Source: Natronincola peptidivorans (lineage in GTDB: Bacteria; Bacillota; Clostridia; Peptostreptococcales; Natronincolaceae). From it: a stretch of 64,000 nucleotides of DNA. Position numbers and translations under genes: made by a program. Location of the stretch: assembly GCF_900111615.1 (NCBI RefSeq), contig NZ_FOHU01000014.1, forward strand, positions 1 to 64,000, given 5' to 3'. This document shows positions 9,461 to 19,264 of the stretch, in pieces (the stretch's first letter is position 1; each line of letters begins with the position of its first letter). Below the pieces are notes generated by a model, which had not been told where the DNA came from, searched no databases, and was given only the letters and a program-made list of their open reading frames with translations.

Positions 9461-9726
9461 GTATAAATACATTTTCTTTATTGTCTAGTGAGAACAGACT
9501 TGGTGTTGATTAAAAGTTTAGATCTCTAGACAGGCATTGATATCCATATAACGCTTTATAATTTAGTCTTTGAATTTTTCTGTAAATTGTTTTTCTAGGT
9601 ATAATACATAGCCTTCACAGTATTTGATTAAAATATATAATGGGCAAATATGAATTACTTCTTTACATCAGATATTAGTACCTGGTATTATATAATTAGG
9701 GTTATTTATTGAAAGGAGAGTGTTCC

Positions 9727-10554
9727 ATGTCAAAAATAAAAGTTATTACCGATAGTACCGCGTACATAGACAGAGATTTCGCTAAGAAAAACAATATAGA
9801 GATTGTTCCTTTGTCTGTTAATTTTGGAGGGACCATTGAAGAAGAAGGCTTTCCTGGAGAATTTGAGGAGTTTTTTCATCGTCTTGCTACATCGAAGGAT
9901 TTTCCCACCACCTCTCAGCCTTCAGCAGGCGCCTTTTCAGCTGTATATAACAAAGCACTAGAGGAGGGCTGTGAAATCATTGTGCTTACTATCTCCTCTA
10001 AGCTTAGTGGTACCTACAGCAGTGCTACTACTGCTGCTACCCTTGTGGATGCAACAAAAGTATCTGTTATAGATTCTGAGAGTTCAGCTGCTAACCTTAG
10101 AGCTTTGGTAGAAATCACCTTGGAATTAATTAATCAAGGACTTACCCGTCAAGAGATTGTAGACCGAGTAGAAGCACAGAAAAAACGAATGGGTATTTAC
10201 TTGACAGTGGGAACCTTAGACTATTTAAAAAAAGGTGGTAGGCTCACTGGTGCTGCTGCATTTTTCGGGTCTCTACTAAATATCCGACCTATTATCGCAT
10301 TAAAGGATGGCAAACTAGAAGGCATCGCCAAGGTCAGAGGAAAGAAAAAGGCTTTAGAGAAGATGATAGAGGCTATTCCAAAGGAAGCTACCCTTATTAG
10401 TATTTGTCATATTTTTGCTATAGAGGAAGCTTTGGAAGTAAAAACTATCCTTCAGCAGACCTTTCCATCGGCAAGGATTACCATTGAAGAGTTGGGTCCT
10501 GTAATAGGTGCTCATCTTGGTCCAAAGGCATTAGGTATTTGTTTTAAATATTAA
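9727..10554 (+). CDS. DegV family fatty-acid-binding protein
   Basis: About 275 residues. DegV proteins bind a fatty acid; related FakB proteins hand it to the FakA kinase. The N-terminus VITDSTAYIDRDF and the segments TSQPSAGAF and TISSKLSGTYSSA are typical, and GTLDYLKKGGR is a family hallmark. The start at 9727 is chosen because AAAGGAGAG lies 6-7 bases upstream; the longer ATG at 9709 includes that site. No fakA gene is visible nearby. A strong terminator follows. Confidence 0.93.
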   Translation: MSKIKVITDSTAYIDRDFAKKNNIEIVPLSVNFGGTIEEEGFPGEFEEFFHRLATSKDFPTTSQPSAGAFSAVYNKALEEGCEIIVLTISSKLSGTYSSATTAATLVDATKVSVIDSESSAANLRALVEITLELINQGLTRQEIVDRVEAQKKRMGIYLTVGTLDYLKKGGRLTGAAAFFGSLLNIRPIIALKDGKLEGIAKVRGKKKALEKMIEAIPKEATLISICHIFAIEEALEVKTILQQTFPSARITIEELGPVIGAHLGPKALGICFKY

Positions 10555-10574
10555 TCTTCCTCCCCTATAAATAA

Positions 10575-10613
10575 GAACCCCTACATTCCTGATGAATTTG
10601 TAGGGGTTCCATC
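10575..10613 (+). terminator. terminator after the DegV gene
   Basis: GAACCCCTACA and TGTAGGGGTTC form a perfect 11-bp stem followed by a pyrimidine-rich stretch. Confidence 0.85.
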
Positions 10614-10625
10614 TCTATTTTTGTA

Positions 10626-10784
10626 TTATTCAACTTCAAAGCTTCCACAATCAGTAGCTTCTTGGTTTGTAGCTCTGCTTTCATGCTTCACAACATTGAT
10701 ATGATCTAGGCTGCAGTAGGATTCTTTTTTTGCATGATATTTACATTCATTCACTGTACATCCAATGTTTTTATTAGCCTTCAT
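10626..10784 (-). CDS. DUF1540 cysteine-rich small protein
   Basis: A 52-residue gene read by hand. It begins MKANKNIGCTVNECKYH and ends DCGSFEVE. Four Cys are placed as in DUF1540 (C..xxxC.YH, YCSL, then T.C.SF), probably a small metal-binding fold. A GGGAGGG ribosome site precedes the ATG. DUF1540 peptides are common in Clostridia, often several per genome; their function is unknown to me. It lies convergent to the DegV gene. Confidence 0.88.
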   Translation of the reverse strand: MKANKNIGCTVNECKYHAKKESYCSLDHINVVKHESRATNQEATDCGSFEVE

Positions 10785-10893
10785 CTTTCACCCTCCCTTC
10801 CCTTTGATGAAAATAAATTGTATGAATTTATCTTATCTATTATTTGTTTAGGGAAGGATTTTTATGCTAAGGAAGGTGAAAAAAGAGATTGTC

Positions 10894-12780
10894 TTATTGT
10901 GGTTGATGCTGAATGACATATTCTAGTCCTTTTTCTCGCACTAAAGGGATTAAATTATTTTGTAAAATGTATTCAGATAAGTGGACCTCTGCTAATGCTC
11001 TCTCATAGCCCTCTCTACATTCTTCCACATCAATAGGTTCTCCTGTTTTGATACTCCATGCGGTGCTGTTTTCAAAAACACCATCATTTGCCATGATAAA
11101 TATTTTGTCATTATCTATAAAAGAACCTCTAGCTACATGGACTTGCTTCGCTACAAAGCCTTCCTCTATATTTAATAAGTCTTTTCCTAGAGTTTTATTG
11201 GGTTGAGGTCTTATTCCTAATAAATTTCCAATAGTAGGAAAGAAATCAATTTGTCCTCCAGTTGTAGTAATTTCTTCATGGAAATCACTATTGGGAATGT
11301 GTACAATCAAAGGAACACGAAACATCTCATCTTCTCTGTATGGTTTTTCTAAAAAAGAGGATAGAAGCTGATTTGCTTCTTCGTTCCGCATGTCTAGCCC
11401 TTGATGGTCTCCATAGATAATAATAATCGACTCATCATAAAGTCCTTCTTGCTTCAGCTTCTCAATGAAGTTTCCTATTTCTTTATCTAAATAATGTACC
11501 GTTTGCAGATAATTCTCTAGTAATGTATCTTTGTATTCCCCTTCAATATTTAAATCTTTGTATTGCTCCTCCATAATAAATGGATGATGGGAGGTCAAGG
11601 TGATATAAAAGGCATAGAATGGATGAGGCTGTTCTTTTAAAAAATCCATAGATTGTCTAAAGAGAGAGCCATCGCTTATACCCATTCCAATAATTTCATC
11701 CTCCTGTAGATCTTCTTGACTGATATATGTGTCCAACCCTTGAGAAGGGTAGATATTTTCTCTATTCCAAAAACTAGCTTCGTTACCATGAAAAACTATA
11801 GTGCTATAGCCTTTTTCTTTTAGCTGCATTGGCAAGGTAACAAATTCGTTGTCTTCATAGGCTTTATAGCTAAAAGTTCTGATAGAAGGATAAAAGCCAT
11901 TGTGGGATACAAATTCAGCATCTGAGGTATTTCCCCAACCTGCTTGTTCATAGAATTGACTGAAATAGATACTATCGTTATGAATCAATTGATTCAATAC
12001 AGGTGTAATCATCTGTCCTTCGATTTCTTTATTTATCACAAAGCTCTGTATTGATTCTGCTTGTATTACAATTACATTTCTGTTTTGGGCCACTGCAAAT
12101 CCGTTTCTTTCTCCAGTATCCTGATTAATCGTCTCTACGATTCCTTCTACTTTATCTATATCTAACGGACTTCTAACAAAAAGGTTTACTAAATCAAATA
12201 AATGGAAATGAATAGCCCCCAAGTTATAAGGTGTATAGTTACCGTTAGTATTTCTTACTGTTCTGTAGGTAATACCTACTGTGAATAAAAGCACTAGTCC
12301 AAATACTGTTAAGTAGACCAGCTTTTGTTTCCTACTGGCAACAAAGATTTCTCTGGATCTACCTTTATTATTTTTCCTAGAATACCTCCATAGTAATAAT
12401 GTATCTGTAAATAATAGAAAATAATATGGCCTTATCAAGAAAAAAATACTTTCAGAAACAGGGCCTAATTGACCTACTTGATAGATGCTTTGGGCAGGTA
12501 CTAATGTAAAAAAATGGCTGTAATACATGACATCAATAAAAAATAACGCTGATAAAACAATATTAATTGTCAAAAAAACAGTAAGTCTTCTATGTTCCTT
12601 TACAAGGCTTGCTAAGGAATAGATTCCAATAATGATTAAAAAGTTTCTAAGGGTTATGGTGATCAGTCCGTCACTAAGACCAATATAATAGTGCAATATA
12701 AAAAGCTTAAATAATGTCCCTATGGTAAATAATCCTATATCCTTATAATTATTTGTTCTTGATGCTCCACCAGTTAGCAT
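10894..12780 (-). CDS. ltaS: LtaS-family sulfatase-fold membrane enzyme (lipoteichoic acid synthase type)
   Basis: A 628-residue member of the lipoteichoic acid synthase family, which polymerises glycerol-phosphate from phosphatidylglycerol outside the membrane. Five N-terminal membrane helices lie within the first 190 residues. The extracellular sulfatase-like domain has the metal-binding start VIVIQAESIQSF, the nucleophile segment GWGNTSDAEF (Thr near 285), and YGDHQGLD near the end. The length matches LtaS. Related proteins can be phosphoglycerol transferases or primases, so the exact product is less certain than the family. Confidence 0.88.
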   Translation of the reverse strand: MLTGGASRTNNYKDIGLFTIGTLFKLFILHYYIGLSDGLITITLRNFLIIIGIYSLASLVKEHRRLTVFLTINIVLSALFFIDVMYYSHFFTLVPAQSIYQVGQLGPVSESIFFLIRPYYFLLFTDTLLLWRYSRKNNKGRSREIFVASRKQKLVYLTVFGLVLLFTVGITYRTVRNTNGNYTPYNLGAIHFHLFDLVNLFVRSPLDIDKVEGIVETINQDTGERNGFAVAQNRNVIVIQAESIQSFVINKEIEGQMITPVLNQLIHNDSIYFSQFYEQAGWGNTSDAEFVSHNGFYPSIRTFSYKAYEDNEFVTLPMQLKEKGYSTIVFHGNEASFWNRENIYPSQGLDTYISQEDLQEDEIIGMGISDGSLFRQSMDFLKEQPHPFYAFYITLTSHHPFIMEEQYKDLNIEGEYKDTLLENYLQTVHYLDKEIGNFIEKLKQEGLYDESIIIIYGDHQGLDMRNEEANQLLSSFLEKPYREDEMFRVPLIVHIPNSDFHEEITTTGGQIDFFPTIGNLLGIRPQPNKTLGKDLLNIEEGFVAKQVHVARGSFIDNDKIFIMANDGVFENSTAWSIKTGEPIDVEECREGYERALAEVHLSEYILQNNLIPLVREKGLEYVIQHQPQ

Positions 12781-13081
12781 TGTATGTCCCCCTATTTGAT
12801 TCTTTTTCTAATTTTAACATAAATTTAGATATTTTGCTTGAGAGTATGGAGTTAGTGTGCTATTTACATTATATGAAACTTGGTATTTTCAGTGCTTACA
12901 TTAAATATTCATATTTCTTGCCTATCCTACATATTCCCACAAAGGTCTATTGTAAAACACCAATATCCCAAGCTTACTATCTTCAAACATGTAAATATCT
13001 TCATGAGTTTCTTGTCTTTATCAATTTTAGTTTATAATCATACTAATAGGAAAGCAATAGAAATGCATTATGTTTAATGTA

Positions 13082-13110
13082 AAAAAGATTGCCCTTTTAG
13101 CAATCTTTTT
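13082..13110 (-). terminator. terminator after the penicillin-binding protein
   Basis: AAAAAGATTGC and GCAATCTTTTT form an 11-bp stem. The 332-base gap 12781-13112 between ltaS and this gene holds only this element and AT-rich sequence; I see no further gene. Confidence 0.85.
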
Positions 13111-13112
13111 TA

Positions 13113-16100
13113 TCATCTACCTATATCAGCATCTATGAATTCTTCTATTTTTTCCTCCTGTATAGAAGGTAGTCCTGTGTTTTCCTGATGCGTAGAGCAT
13201 TTTGTTAACGGCGCTCTATAAGAAAAATCATGGGGTAGGATCCCTGCGTTTTTAGAAGGGTCATAGGGAGGGTTAGTTTTTATAAAGGTTTTTGAAACTA
13301 CGTACTCTTCTGGACAGTAGGGCCCTGCCAATTTGTTGGTGGTTTTATCAATCCTTAATTCTACACGGGTATTACCATGTTCTGTTGGTACTGTACCTGG
13401 GGCAAAGATTTCTATTCTTGCTCTATTTCCTCTTGGGTCTGTCTTGGTTAAGCTTGTGGGCAATTTGCCAGTATCTATATCAATAGCTCTTTTAACGAGA
13501 TTCTCTGACATTTCAAACGCTTTAGCCTCTAGGTCTTCATGTATTTGCAGCATAACTTCTCTCCAAAAGATAGATGCTATCCTACTACCCTCTGTTAAAT
13601 TTAATTGAGGAATATCGTTTCCTATCCAGAGAGCAGCACTATAATAAGGGGTATATCCTGCAAACCATGCATCAGCTCTGGCATTGGTTGTTCCTGTTTT
13701 ACCAGCTACAGGAATTTTTTGGTTTCCTGTATATAAGCTTGCTCTATTTCCTGTGCCATAGGTGACAGCATCTTGTAATATATCCGTCATGATGTGGGCG
13801 ATTTCTGCTTCCACCACAAAGCTTTTTTCAGGGTGATACTGATAGATGACACTTCCCTGTGGATCTAAAATCTTCTCAATAGTGGTTGGCTTTATATATA
13901 CACCATCATTGGCAATAGCCCCATAGGCGGCTGTCATGGCCAAGGGTGATACTCCCCTGGTAAGGCCCCCTAACCCTAAGGCTGCTAGGTTTTCATCGTT
14001 TACATTAGGATTTTCTTCTTTACTGATAAAACTATCTAGCGAAGGATCTTTTTCATTGATGATTCCCATTCTTCCCAGATATTCCATAGATGTCTCGATT
14101 CCTATTTCCTTTAATAATTTTACTGTTGCCACATTTATAGAATCAACAGCGATTTTTCTTAAGGAGGTTAAGCCTCTATATCCATTGTACCAATTTCGTG
14201 GCCACAGCCTTCCTCCTATATCATAATGAGGGATATCGTCAATAACTGAGGCTGCTGTGTAGCCATTATCTAGGGCAGGAAGGTATACTGCTAAAGGTTT
14301 CATAGAGGAACCTGGTTGTCGATACCCTACCGTTGCACGGTTTAGAATTCTTCTCCCTGTTACATCTCTGCCTCCTACCATAGCCTTTATTTTTCCCGTA
14401 GAGTGCTCTAAAATCACCATAGCAGACTGTGGCTGTACTACACCCTTGTCATCAAAAGTGAAATATTTAGGTGATATAAGTAAATCTTCTTTAGCGTTTA
14501 TTTCATAAAAATTACTGTTTTCTTCTAAGAAATTATTTGAGATAATAATGGTCTTATCTTCATTGAGCCTATAATCATTCTTAGAAATACTTAAGTTTCC
14601 TACCTGATGAAAAACCAGGTTTTTTTTGTCATCTATTTTATAATAATTCTTAATCCCAATGTAGCTGCTATAAATATTAAATTTATTACTTTTTAACTCT
14701 AGTCCATCATTGTTTATCACATATTCAGATTTATCCATAATTAAGGCATTTTCCTCTGTTAATAGATTGTCTTGTTTATAATATAGGATCTTACCACGAT
14801 TGTCGACTAGATTATTGTTTCTATCTAAATTGCCGTTACTTCCATTATAGGATCGCCATTCCGTTAAAATAGGTGTGGTCCTCTTTTCTATATTGCCAGC
14901 CAAAATTTCTCCAAAGTTCTCATACACATCCTCTATTCTTTTTTGCATTGCTGTATCAATGGTGGTATAGATCCTTAGACCCCCTGTATATAATTTGCGT
15001 TCCGCCTCTTTTTTGCTGAACCCTTCTTTCATTAGTATTGCTATTACTTCGTCCTTGGCTAAATCTGATAAAAAAGAGGTGATTTCCATATTTTCCTTTT
15101 CCCTAGGCTTCAGCTTGGCTTTTATATCCTCCTGTAATGCTAAATTATATTCATCCTTTGTTATATAACCTAGTTCTTGCATCTTCTGTAATACAATTTT
15201 TTGTCTTACTACAGCGTTAGGGTTGTATAATACACCATATCTATTTCCTATTAAATGAAGGTAGCCGATTAGGTTTTCTTCCTCTTCTTCTATGTTTTCT
15301 TCTAGTCTAAGAAAATAAGGGGCATTTCTAGAGGGATTTTTGGTAATGCCTGCAAGGATGGCACTTTCACCTATTGTAAGCTCCTCAACCTCCTTGTCAA
15401 AATAGGTTTTGGCTGCTTCTTGAACCCCATAGGCTCCTTGCCCTAGATTAATAGTATTTAAATACGTATGAAGAATTTCATCCTTTGTCATATATTTTTC
15501 TACTTGTATCGCTAAGTAAGCTTCCTTTATTTTCCTTCTAATATCATTCATTAGATTTTCTCTATCCACTTCTTCACTTAAATAAAGGTTTTTAATTAAT
15601 TGCTGCGTGATGGTGCTAGCTCCCTGTGCTGGAGACCTCTCCTTGATATTGATCAGGAAAGCCCCTACAATTCTTTTGAAATCTATCCCCCTATGAGTTT
15701 CGAAACGTTCATCCTCAATAGCAATAAAAGCATTTTGTACTTGAGGAGGGATTCTGTCAAACTCAATTATGTCACGAAACTCGATGGTTTGAATTGTCTC
15801 AAGGGCTTCCCCTTTAGCATCATAGATAACAGAATGCTGATTTAGCAATGTGTTTATTTCACTAAACTCAATAGATGGGACTTCTCTGATTACTTCCACA
15901 ACAAAGCCTATCGTCGCTGCAATTGTGCAAGTAACTAAAAAGCAAATAAAAAGAAGTATAGCAATGAAGGCTTTTAAGAGGAACTTCGTGTGTTTGGAGA
16001 TTTTAGTTTTTTCATTTGTATGGGTTTCTTTTGTTCCCTTGTTTTCTTTTTTAGGTACCTTCTCTTCTTTAGCATTATTTATTTCAGATTTATTTTCTTC

Positions 16101-16157
16101 TTTGGCATCATCCTCTTGATTATTATCATTTTTTCTTTCTATTTCTTCTTTTTCCAC
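13113..16157 (-). CDS. class A penicillin-binding protein (PBP1A type)
   Basis: Bifunctional peptidoglycan glycosyltransferase/transpeptidase, 1014 residues. A highly charged cytoplasmic tail of about 60 residues precedes one membrane helix (near 63-90). The GT51 domain shows AIEDERFETHRGIDFKR and GASTITQQLIKNLY. The transpeptidase has SxxK in GSSMKPL (Ser near 617), SIN near 675, and KTGTT near 820. Between the two catalytic parts lies about 150 residues of Asn/Lys-rich sequence (near 430-570) with little resemblance to standard PBP1A, probably an extra outside domain. The C-terminal extension is also long. Confidence 0.95.
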   Translation of the reverse strand: MEKEEIERKNDNNQEDDAKEENKSEINNAKEEKVPKKENKGTKETHTNEKTKISKHTKFLLKAFIAILLFICFLVTCTIAATIGFVVEVIREVPSIEFSEINTLLNQHSVIYDAKGEALETIQTIEFRDIIEFDRIPPQVQNAFIAIEDERFETHRGIDFKRIVGAFLINIKERSPAQGASTITQQLIKNLYLSEEVDRENLMNDIRRKIKEAYLAIQVEKYMTKDEILHTYLNTINLGQGAYGVQEAAKTYFDKEVEELTIGESAILAGITKNPSRNAPYFLRLEENIEEEEENLIGYLHLIGNRYGVLYNPNAVVRQKIVLQKMQELGYITKDEYNLALQEDIKAKLKPREKENMEITSFLSDLAKDEVIAILMKEGFSKKEAERKLYTGGLRIYTTIDTAMQKRIEDVYENFGEILAGNIEKRTTPILTEWRSYNGSNGNLDRNNNLVDNRGKILYYKQDNLLTEENALIMDKSEYVINNDGLELKSNKFNIYSSYIGIKNYYKIDDKKNLVFHQVGNLSISKNDYRLNEDKTIIISNNFLEENSNFYEINAKEDLLISPKYFTFDDKGVVQPQSAMVILEHSTGKIKAMVGGRDVTGRRILNRATVGYRQPGSSMKPLAVYLPALDNGYTAASVIDDIPHYDIGGRLWPRNWYNGYRGLTSLRKIAVDSINVATVKLLKEIGIETSMEYLGRMGIINEKDPSLDSFISKEENPNVNDENLAALGLGGLTRGVSPLAMTAAYGAIANDGVYIKPTTIEKILDPQGSVIYQYHPEKSFVVEAEIAHIMTDILQDAVTYGTGNRASLYTGNQKIPVAGKTGTTNARADAWFAGYTPYYSAALWIGNDIPQLNLTEGSRIASIFWREVMLQIHEDLEAKAFEMSENLVKRAIDIDTGKLPTSLTKTDPRGNRARIEIFAPGTVPTEHGNTRVELRIDKTTNKLAGPYCPEEYVVSKTFIKTNPPYDPSKNAGILPHDFSYRAPLTKCSTHQENTGLPSIQEEKIEEFIDADIGR

Positions 16158-16386
16158 AAGGCACCCCCCTAAACTAATCTTCAGTTTCCTATTTTTATAT
16201 ATGCAGGGGTTTTATAAATATTCGTACCTTCCATGACTTATTCATTAAAAAACATTCTTTCTTTATGAATGTTTTTGTATTATAGATAATTATAAATAAT
16301 TATCACTGTTTTATTCACTCCTCATAAACTAGTATCACCAATAGACTGTAATTGGTTAGTTTCCTATTTTAGGGAGGTGCTATAAC

Positions 16387-16821
16387 ATGAATGCAGCTTT
16401 ATTAGAAAAAGAGATAGAGGGTTTAATTGATAAGTATACAAATGTACCATTTGTTCATAATGGACGTTCCCTTGCAGGTGGAGTAGATTGTTTAGGCTTC
16501 GTTATCCTCTTTTATAAAGAGTTTGGAATTCATCTTCCTGACGATGACGGCATGAGGATAGAAAGGAATTGGTATAGAAAGGACCCCGATAGATTGGTAA
16601 AAGGGATTCAGGGTTTAGGAGGTATGGAGGTTGGTATCCATGAATTGCAACCATTGGATCTAGTGTATTTTGCTATTAATCGCAAGGTTATCACCCACAC
16701 TGGTATCATGATGAATGCTAAAGAGTTTCTCCATACACGTCCTATTGTAGGGTTTTCAAAAACCCCCTTAACTGGTCGATGGGAAAGTCGTTTCAGAGGC
16801 GCCATGAGATTTATTATCTAG
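16387..16821 (+). CDS. NlpC/P60 family cysteine peptidase, stand-alone
   Basis: A 144-residue single-domain NlpC/P60 protein; the family cleaves gamma-D-Glu-diaminopimelate bonds or related amides. The nucleophile lies in GGVDCLGFV and the catalytic His in VITHTGIMM. There is no signal peptide or binding repeat, so it looks cytoplasmic. It resembles the small NlpC/P60 proteins found in phage tail loci, but the neighbours here are host genes. A GGGAGGTG ribosome site precedes the ATG. A terminator follows. Confidence 0.85.
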   Translation: MNAALLEKEIEGLIDKYTNVPFVHNGRSLAGGVDCLGFVILFYKEFGIHLPDDDGMRIERNWYRKDPDRLVKGIQGLGGMEVGIHELQPLDLVYFAINRKVITHTGIMMNAKEFLHTRPIVGFSKTPLTGRWESRFRGAMRFII

Positions 16822-16838
16822 GAATTGCTTCAGAAACA

Positions 16839-16887
16839 AAAAACAGCACTTTGGTCTATGCAATGCATACACTGAGGTGCTGATTTT
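16839..16887 (+). terminator. terminator after the NlpC/P60 gene
   Basis: CAGCAC...TATGCA pairs with TGCATA...GTGCTG as a long interrupted stem followed by a T-rich run. Confidence 0.65.
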
Positions 16888-16932
16888 TGGAGGTTTGAAG
16901 ATTTTCAATTGTCTATGGTGGTGTTTACTGCA

Positions 16933-17499
16933 TCATAGGGTAGTATTTAATAACTCAAAATCTGTTGTAGGAAATACCCTTAGTATAGCTTTACCAATAA
17001 TATCCTTTTTATCAACTAAGCCAATTACACTACTACGACTATCTTCACTATGATTACGATTATCTCCTAGAACAAAGACTTTATTCTCTGGGATATATAT
17101 AATCAACTCACCTGCTGTAAAACTGTTATCAATGTATTCTTCTTCTAAAAAGGTATTGTTTACAAAAACATTGCCATTTCTTATTTCTACTATATCGCCT
17201 GGAATACCTATTACTCTTTTTACTAAAATTTTATTAGAAAAAGTATTTCTCTCTAAGCTGGATTTAAAAATCACTATATCTCCATAATCTATACTGGCGA
17301 ATTTAGGCGTTATTTTATCAATCACTAATACATCTCTATTCTCAAGGGTTGGCTGCATCGATTCTCCTACTACAAAGCTTATTCCTACGATGTTAACAAT
17401 TACTAATGCTATAAGAATAGGCACCACATAATCCTTTATAAATAAGGCTGCTTTTTTCTTCAAATCTATCAATCCCTTCTGTCTAATTACTATAAGCAT
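16933..17499 (-). CDS. lepB: signal peptidase I
   Basis: Membrane serine protease that removes signal peptides from secreted proteins; 188 residues, the small Gram-positive type. One membrane helix near 25-44 is followed by GESMQPTL (catalytic Ser47), ILVKRVIGIPGD (general base Lys94) and VFVLGDNRNHSEDSRS. The start may be at ATG 17499 or an internal codon; the catalytic part is unaffected. The DUF418 gene lies 50 bases upstream on the same strand. Confidence 0.94.
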   Translation of the reverse strand: MLIVIRQKGLIDLKKKAALFIKDYVVPILIALVIVNIVGISFVVGESMQPTLENRDVLVIDKITPKFASIDYGDIVIFKSSLERNTFSNKILVKRVIGIPGDIVEIRNGNVFVNNTFLEEEYIDNSFTAGELIIYIPENKVFVLGDNRNHSEDSRSSVIGLVDKKDIIGKAILRVFPTTDFELLNTTL

Positions 17500-17549
17500 T
17501 GTATCATATTCTGAAGCAAAAATAGTTGTAGGTTTATTACTAGTTTTCT

Positions 17550-18794
17550 TTATAAAGAGCTACCATAGGTAAGCCTTCTCCAAATCCATTCAAATGGACC
17601 ATATCTAAATTTCTCCAACCATTTTTTACTAAATACTAGCTGTCCTCCATATATCACGAAGGTAATTAATACCCCAGTAGCTACTCCTGCTTCATTTAAC
17701 AGCCCTAGTCCATAGCCATAGAAAATCAAAGAGCATAGAATGCATTGTACTAGATAATTGGTTAAAGCTAATTGACCCATATATCTGAGAGGGTGCAGAA
17801 TACTGTTATATTTTTCTTTCCTCAAAAGTAGTAATAGGCTAGTAATATAAAATAGAGAGAGCAAGACTGTCGCCATTTCCTTTAGCGCTGTTACAGCAGA
17901 AGCATACATGAATGGATTTATCGTTGTCTGATTTAATTGTAGTAGTACATAAAGAATCGTTGCTCCTCCCCCAATTATTCCTCCAGCCCTCCATGTTTTT
18001 TTGATTAAATCTAGGTTGCCTGTTACATCTTTGAATACTCCTTTTTTTCCTGCATAGAGACCGATTAAAAACATCCCCAATATTTTAGGTATTAGGAAAA
18101 CTAGATTCATGGCTACAAAAGGCAACTCTTGTGTTAGTCTATAATTTACTACTTGCAAGAAATTACCGTTCTTGTAAACTTCTATTGATTTTTCCATTAA
18201 ATCATTGAGGGCCTTTTCCTGAGCAATGAGACTTTCTCCATCAAGGGATGCAGTAAACCATTCATTTAAAAATGTGAAGCCAGAGAAAATCAGTGTTGAT
18301 AAAACCAGTAAAATAACAATCCAGATTTTTATTGTTTTTAGGCTGCGTTTTCTAAAAAGCATTAGAAATAAACCAACAAAACCATAGACATGTAATATAT
18401 CCCCATACCATACAAGACTAAAGTGTAAAATTCCAAATAAAAATAAAAATAATAGCCGGCGTCTAAACAATTTGTTTGGGGGAAGTTCTTTCATTTCCAC
18501 TCTTTCCATAAATACATAGAAACCCAACCCAAATAGAAAAGAAAAAATCGTATAAAACTTTCCTTCAGCAAAGATTTGTATAAATAAGGCGGATATTTTA
18601 TCAGAAAAAGTTTGTAATTGTAATGGATCAGACAATGGTGCAGTTGTAGCCACCTTAGAAAAAAGCGTAGTATTGAACATCACTATATTTACTAAAAGTA
18701 CTCCAAATAAAGCAAATCCTCTTATTATATCTAGTTCTATCATTCTTTCTTTCGAGGATACAGGTTTTATTCCCTGCGATTTCACACTATCCAA
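17550..18794 (-). CDS. DUF418 (YeiB-like) integral membrane protein
   Basis: A 414-residue protein with about ten membrane helices. The start ERMIELDIIRGFALFGVLLVNI and the C-terminal part RYMGQLALTNYLVQ...GPFEWIWRRLTYG are characteristic of the DUF418/YeiB family, related to acyltransferase-3 proteins. Its substrate is unknown. The upstream gap 18795-19264 carries a repeat and a possible RNA. Confidence 0.88.
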   Translation of the reverse strand: MDSVKSQGIKPVSSKERMIELDIIRGFALFGVLLVNIVMFNTTLFSKVATTAPLSDPLQLQTFSDKISALFIQIFAEGKFYTIFSFLFGLGFYVFMERVEMKELPPNKLFRRRLLFLFLFGILHFSLVWYGDILHVYGFVGLFLMLFRKRSLKTIKIWIVILLVLSTLIFSGFTFLNEWFTASLDGESLIAQEKALNDLMEKSIEVYKNGNFLQVVNYRLTQELPFVAMNLVFLIPKILGMFLIGLYAGKKGVFKDVTGNLDLIKKTWRAGGIIGGGATILYVLLQLNQTTINPFMYASAVTALKEMATVLLSLFYITSLLLLLRKEKYNSILHPLRYMGQLALTNYLVQCILCSLIFYGYGLGLLNEAGVATGVLITFVIYGGQLVFSKKWLEKFRYGPFEWIWRRLTYGSSL

Positions 18795-18870
18795 CTTGAT
18801 TCCTCCCTTTTTAAATCATTATCATAGGCATTAACCTAACCCAACTATTTCTAAATTCCCCTTGTCAATT

Positions 18871-18960
18871 GTCATCCTGAGCATAGCTAAGGATCTTGGA
18901 ACAATGAAGATTTTCTTAATTCTAGGATCCTTCGACTCCGCTTTCCTCTGCTCAGTATGC
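18871..18960. repeat. inverted 'ATCCTTCGACTCCGC' intergenic repeat
   Basis: Two inverted copies of an intergenic sequence: TCATCCTGAGCATAGC...AAGGATCTTGGA at 18872-18900, and the fuller reverse copy TCTAGGATCCTTCGACTCCG...CTCTGCTCAGTATGC at 18921-18960. This matches a palindromic repeat seen in many bacterial genomes (GTCATCCTGAGC...GAAGGATCTTGG). It is GC-richer than its surroundings, which suggests it was acquired. Confidence 0.6.
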
Positions 18961-19014
18961 CAAATTATGGCTTAAGTTAACGCTCATGAAATTATTATAG
19001 CTTATTATCTTGAC

Positions 19015-19143
19015 GATACCCTTAGAGAATAAATCCTCTACCTGCAAACTTTAAGCTAAGTACGACTTTACCAAGCAAGTAGAGAACTCTCTTCAGCAGA
19101 TTCCCTTTGTCCCCGCTTACTGAAGCCAGTGCTTTCTTTCCTA
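19015..19143 (-). ncRNA. possible structured RNA
   Basis: Read leftward, a TATAAT box (19148-19153) precedes about 130 bases with several stems. CTTCAG (19130-19135 side) pairs with CTGAAG (19091-19096). CTCTACTTGC (19075-19084) pairs with GCAGGTAGAG (19036-19045) inside an outer AGAG/CTCT closure. The sequence includes GCGGGGACAAAGGGAATC. It does not match any riboswitch I can recognise. It could be a small RNA or a long leader of the DUF418 gene. Confidence 0.35.
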
Positions 19144-19264
19144 TCTCATTATATCAGAATTCTTTATAGAAATTAAGAAAAATAGGAAAAAACTTACATT
19201 ATCATTTTATGGATGTAATATAAGTTTTATTAGCTATTTTTTTATGTTTTGGGGAGGAAGCTCT

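Noticed and set aside
12753-13077. Rightward ORFs of 65-94 residues between ltaS and the PBP
   Set aside because: AT-rich open frames without ribosome sites or protein-like composition; treated as chance.
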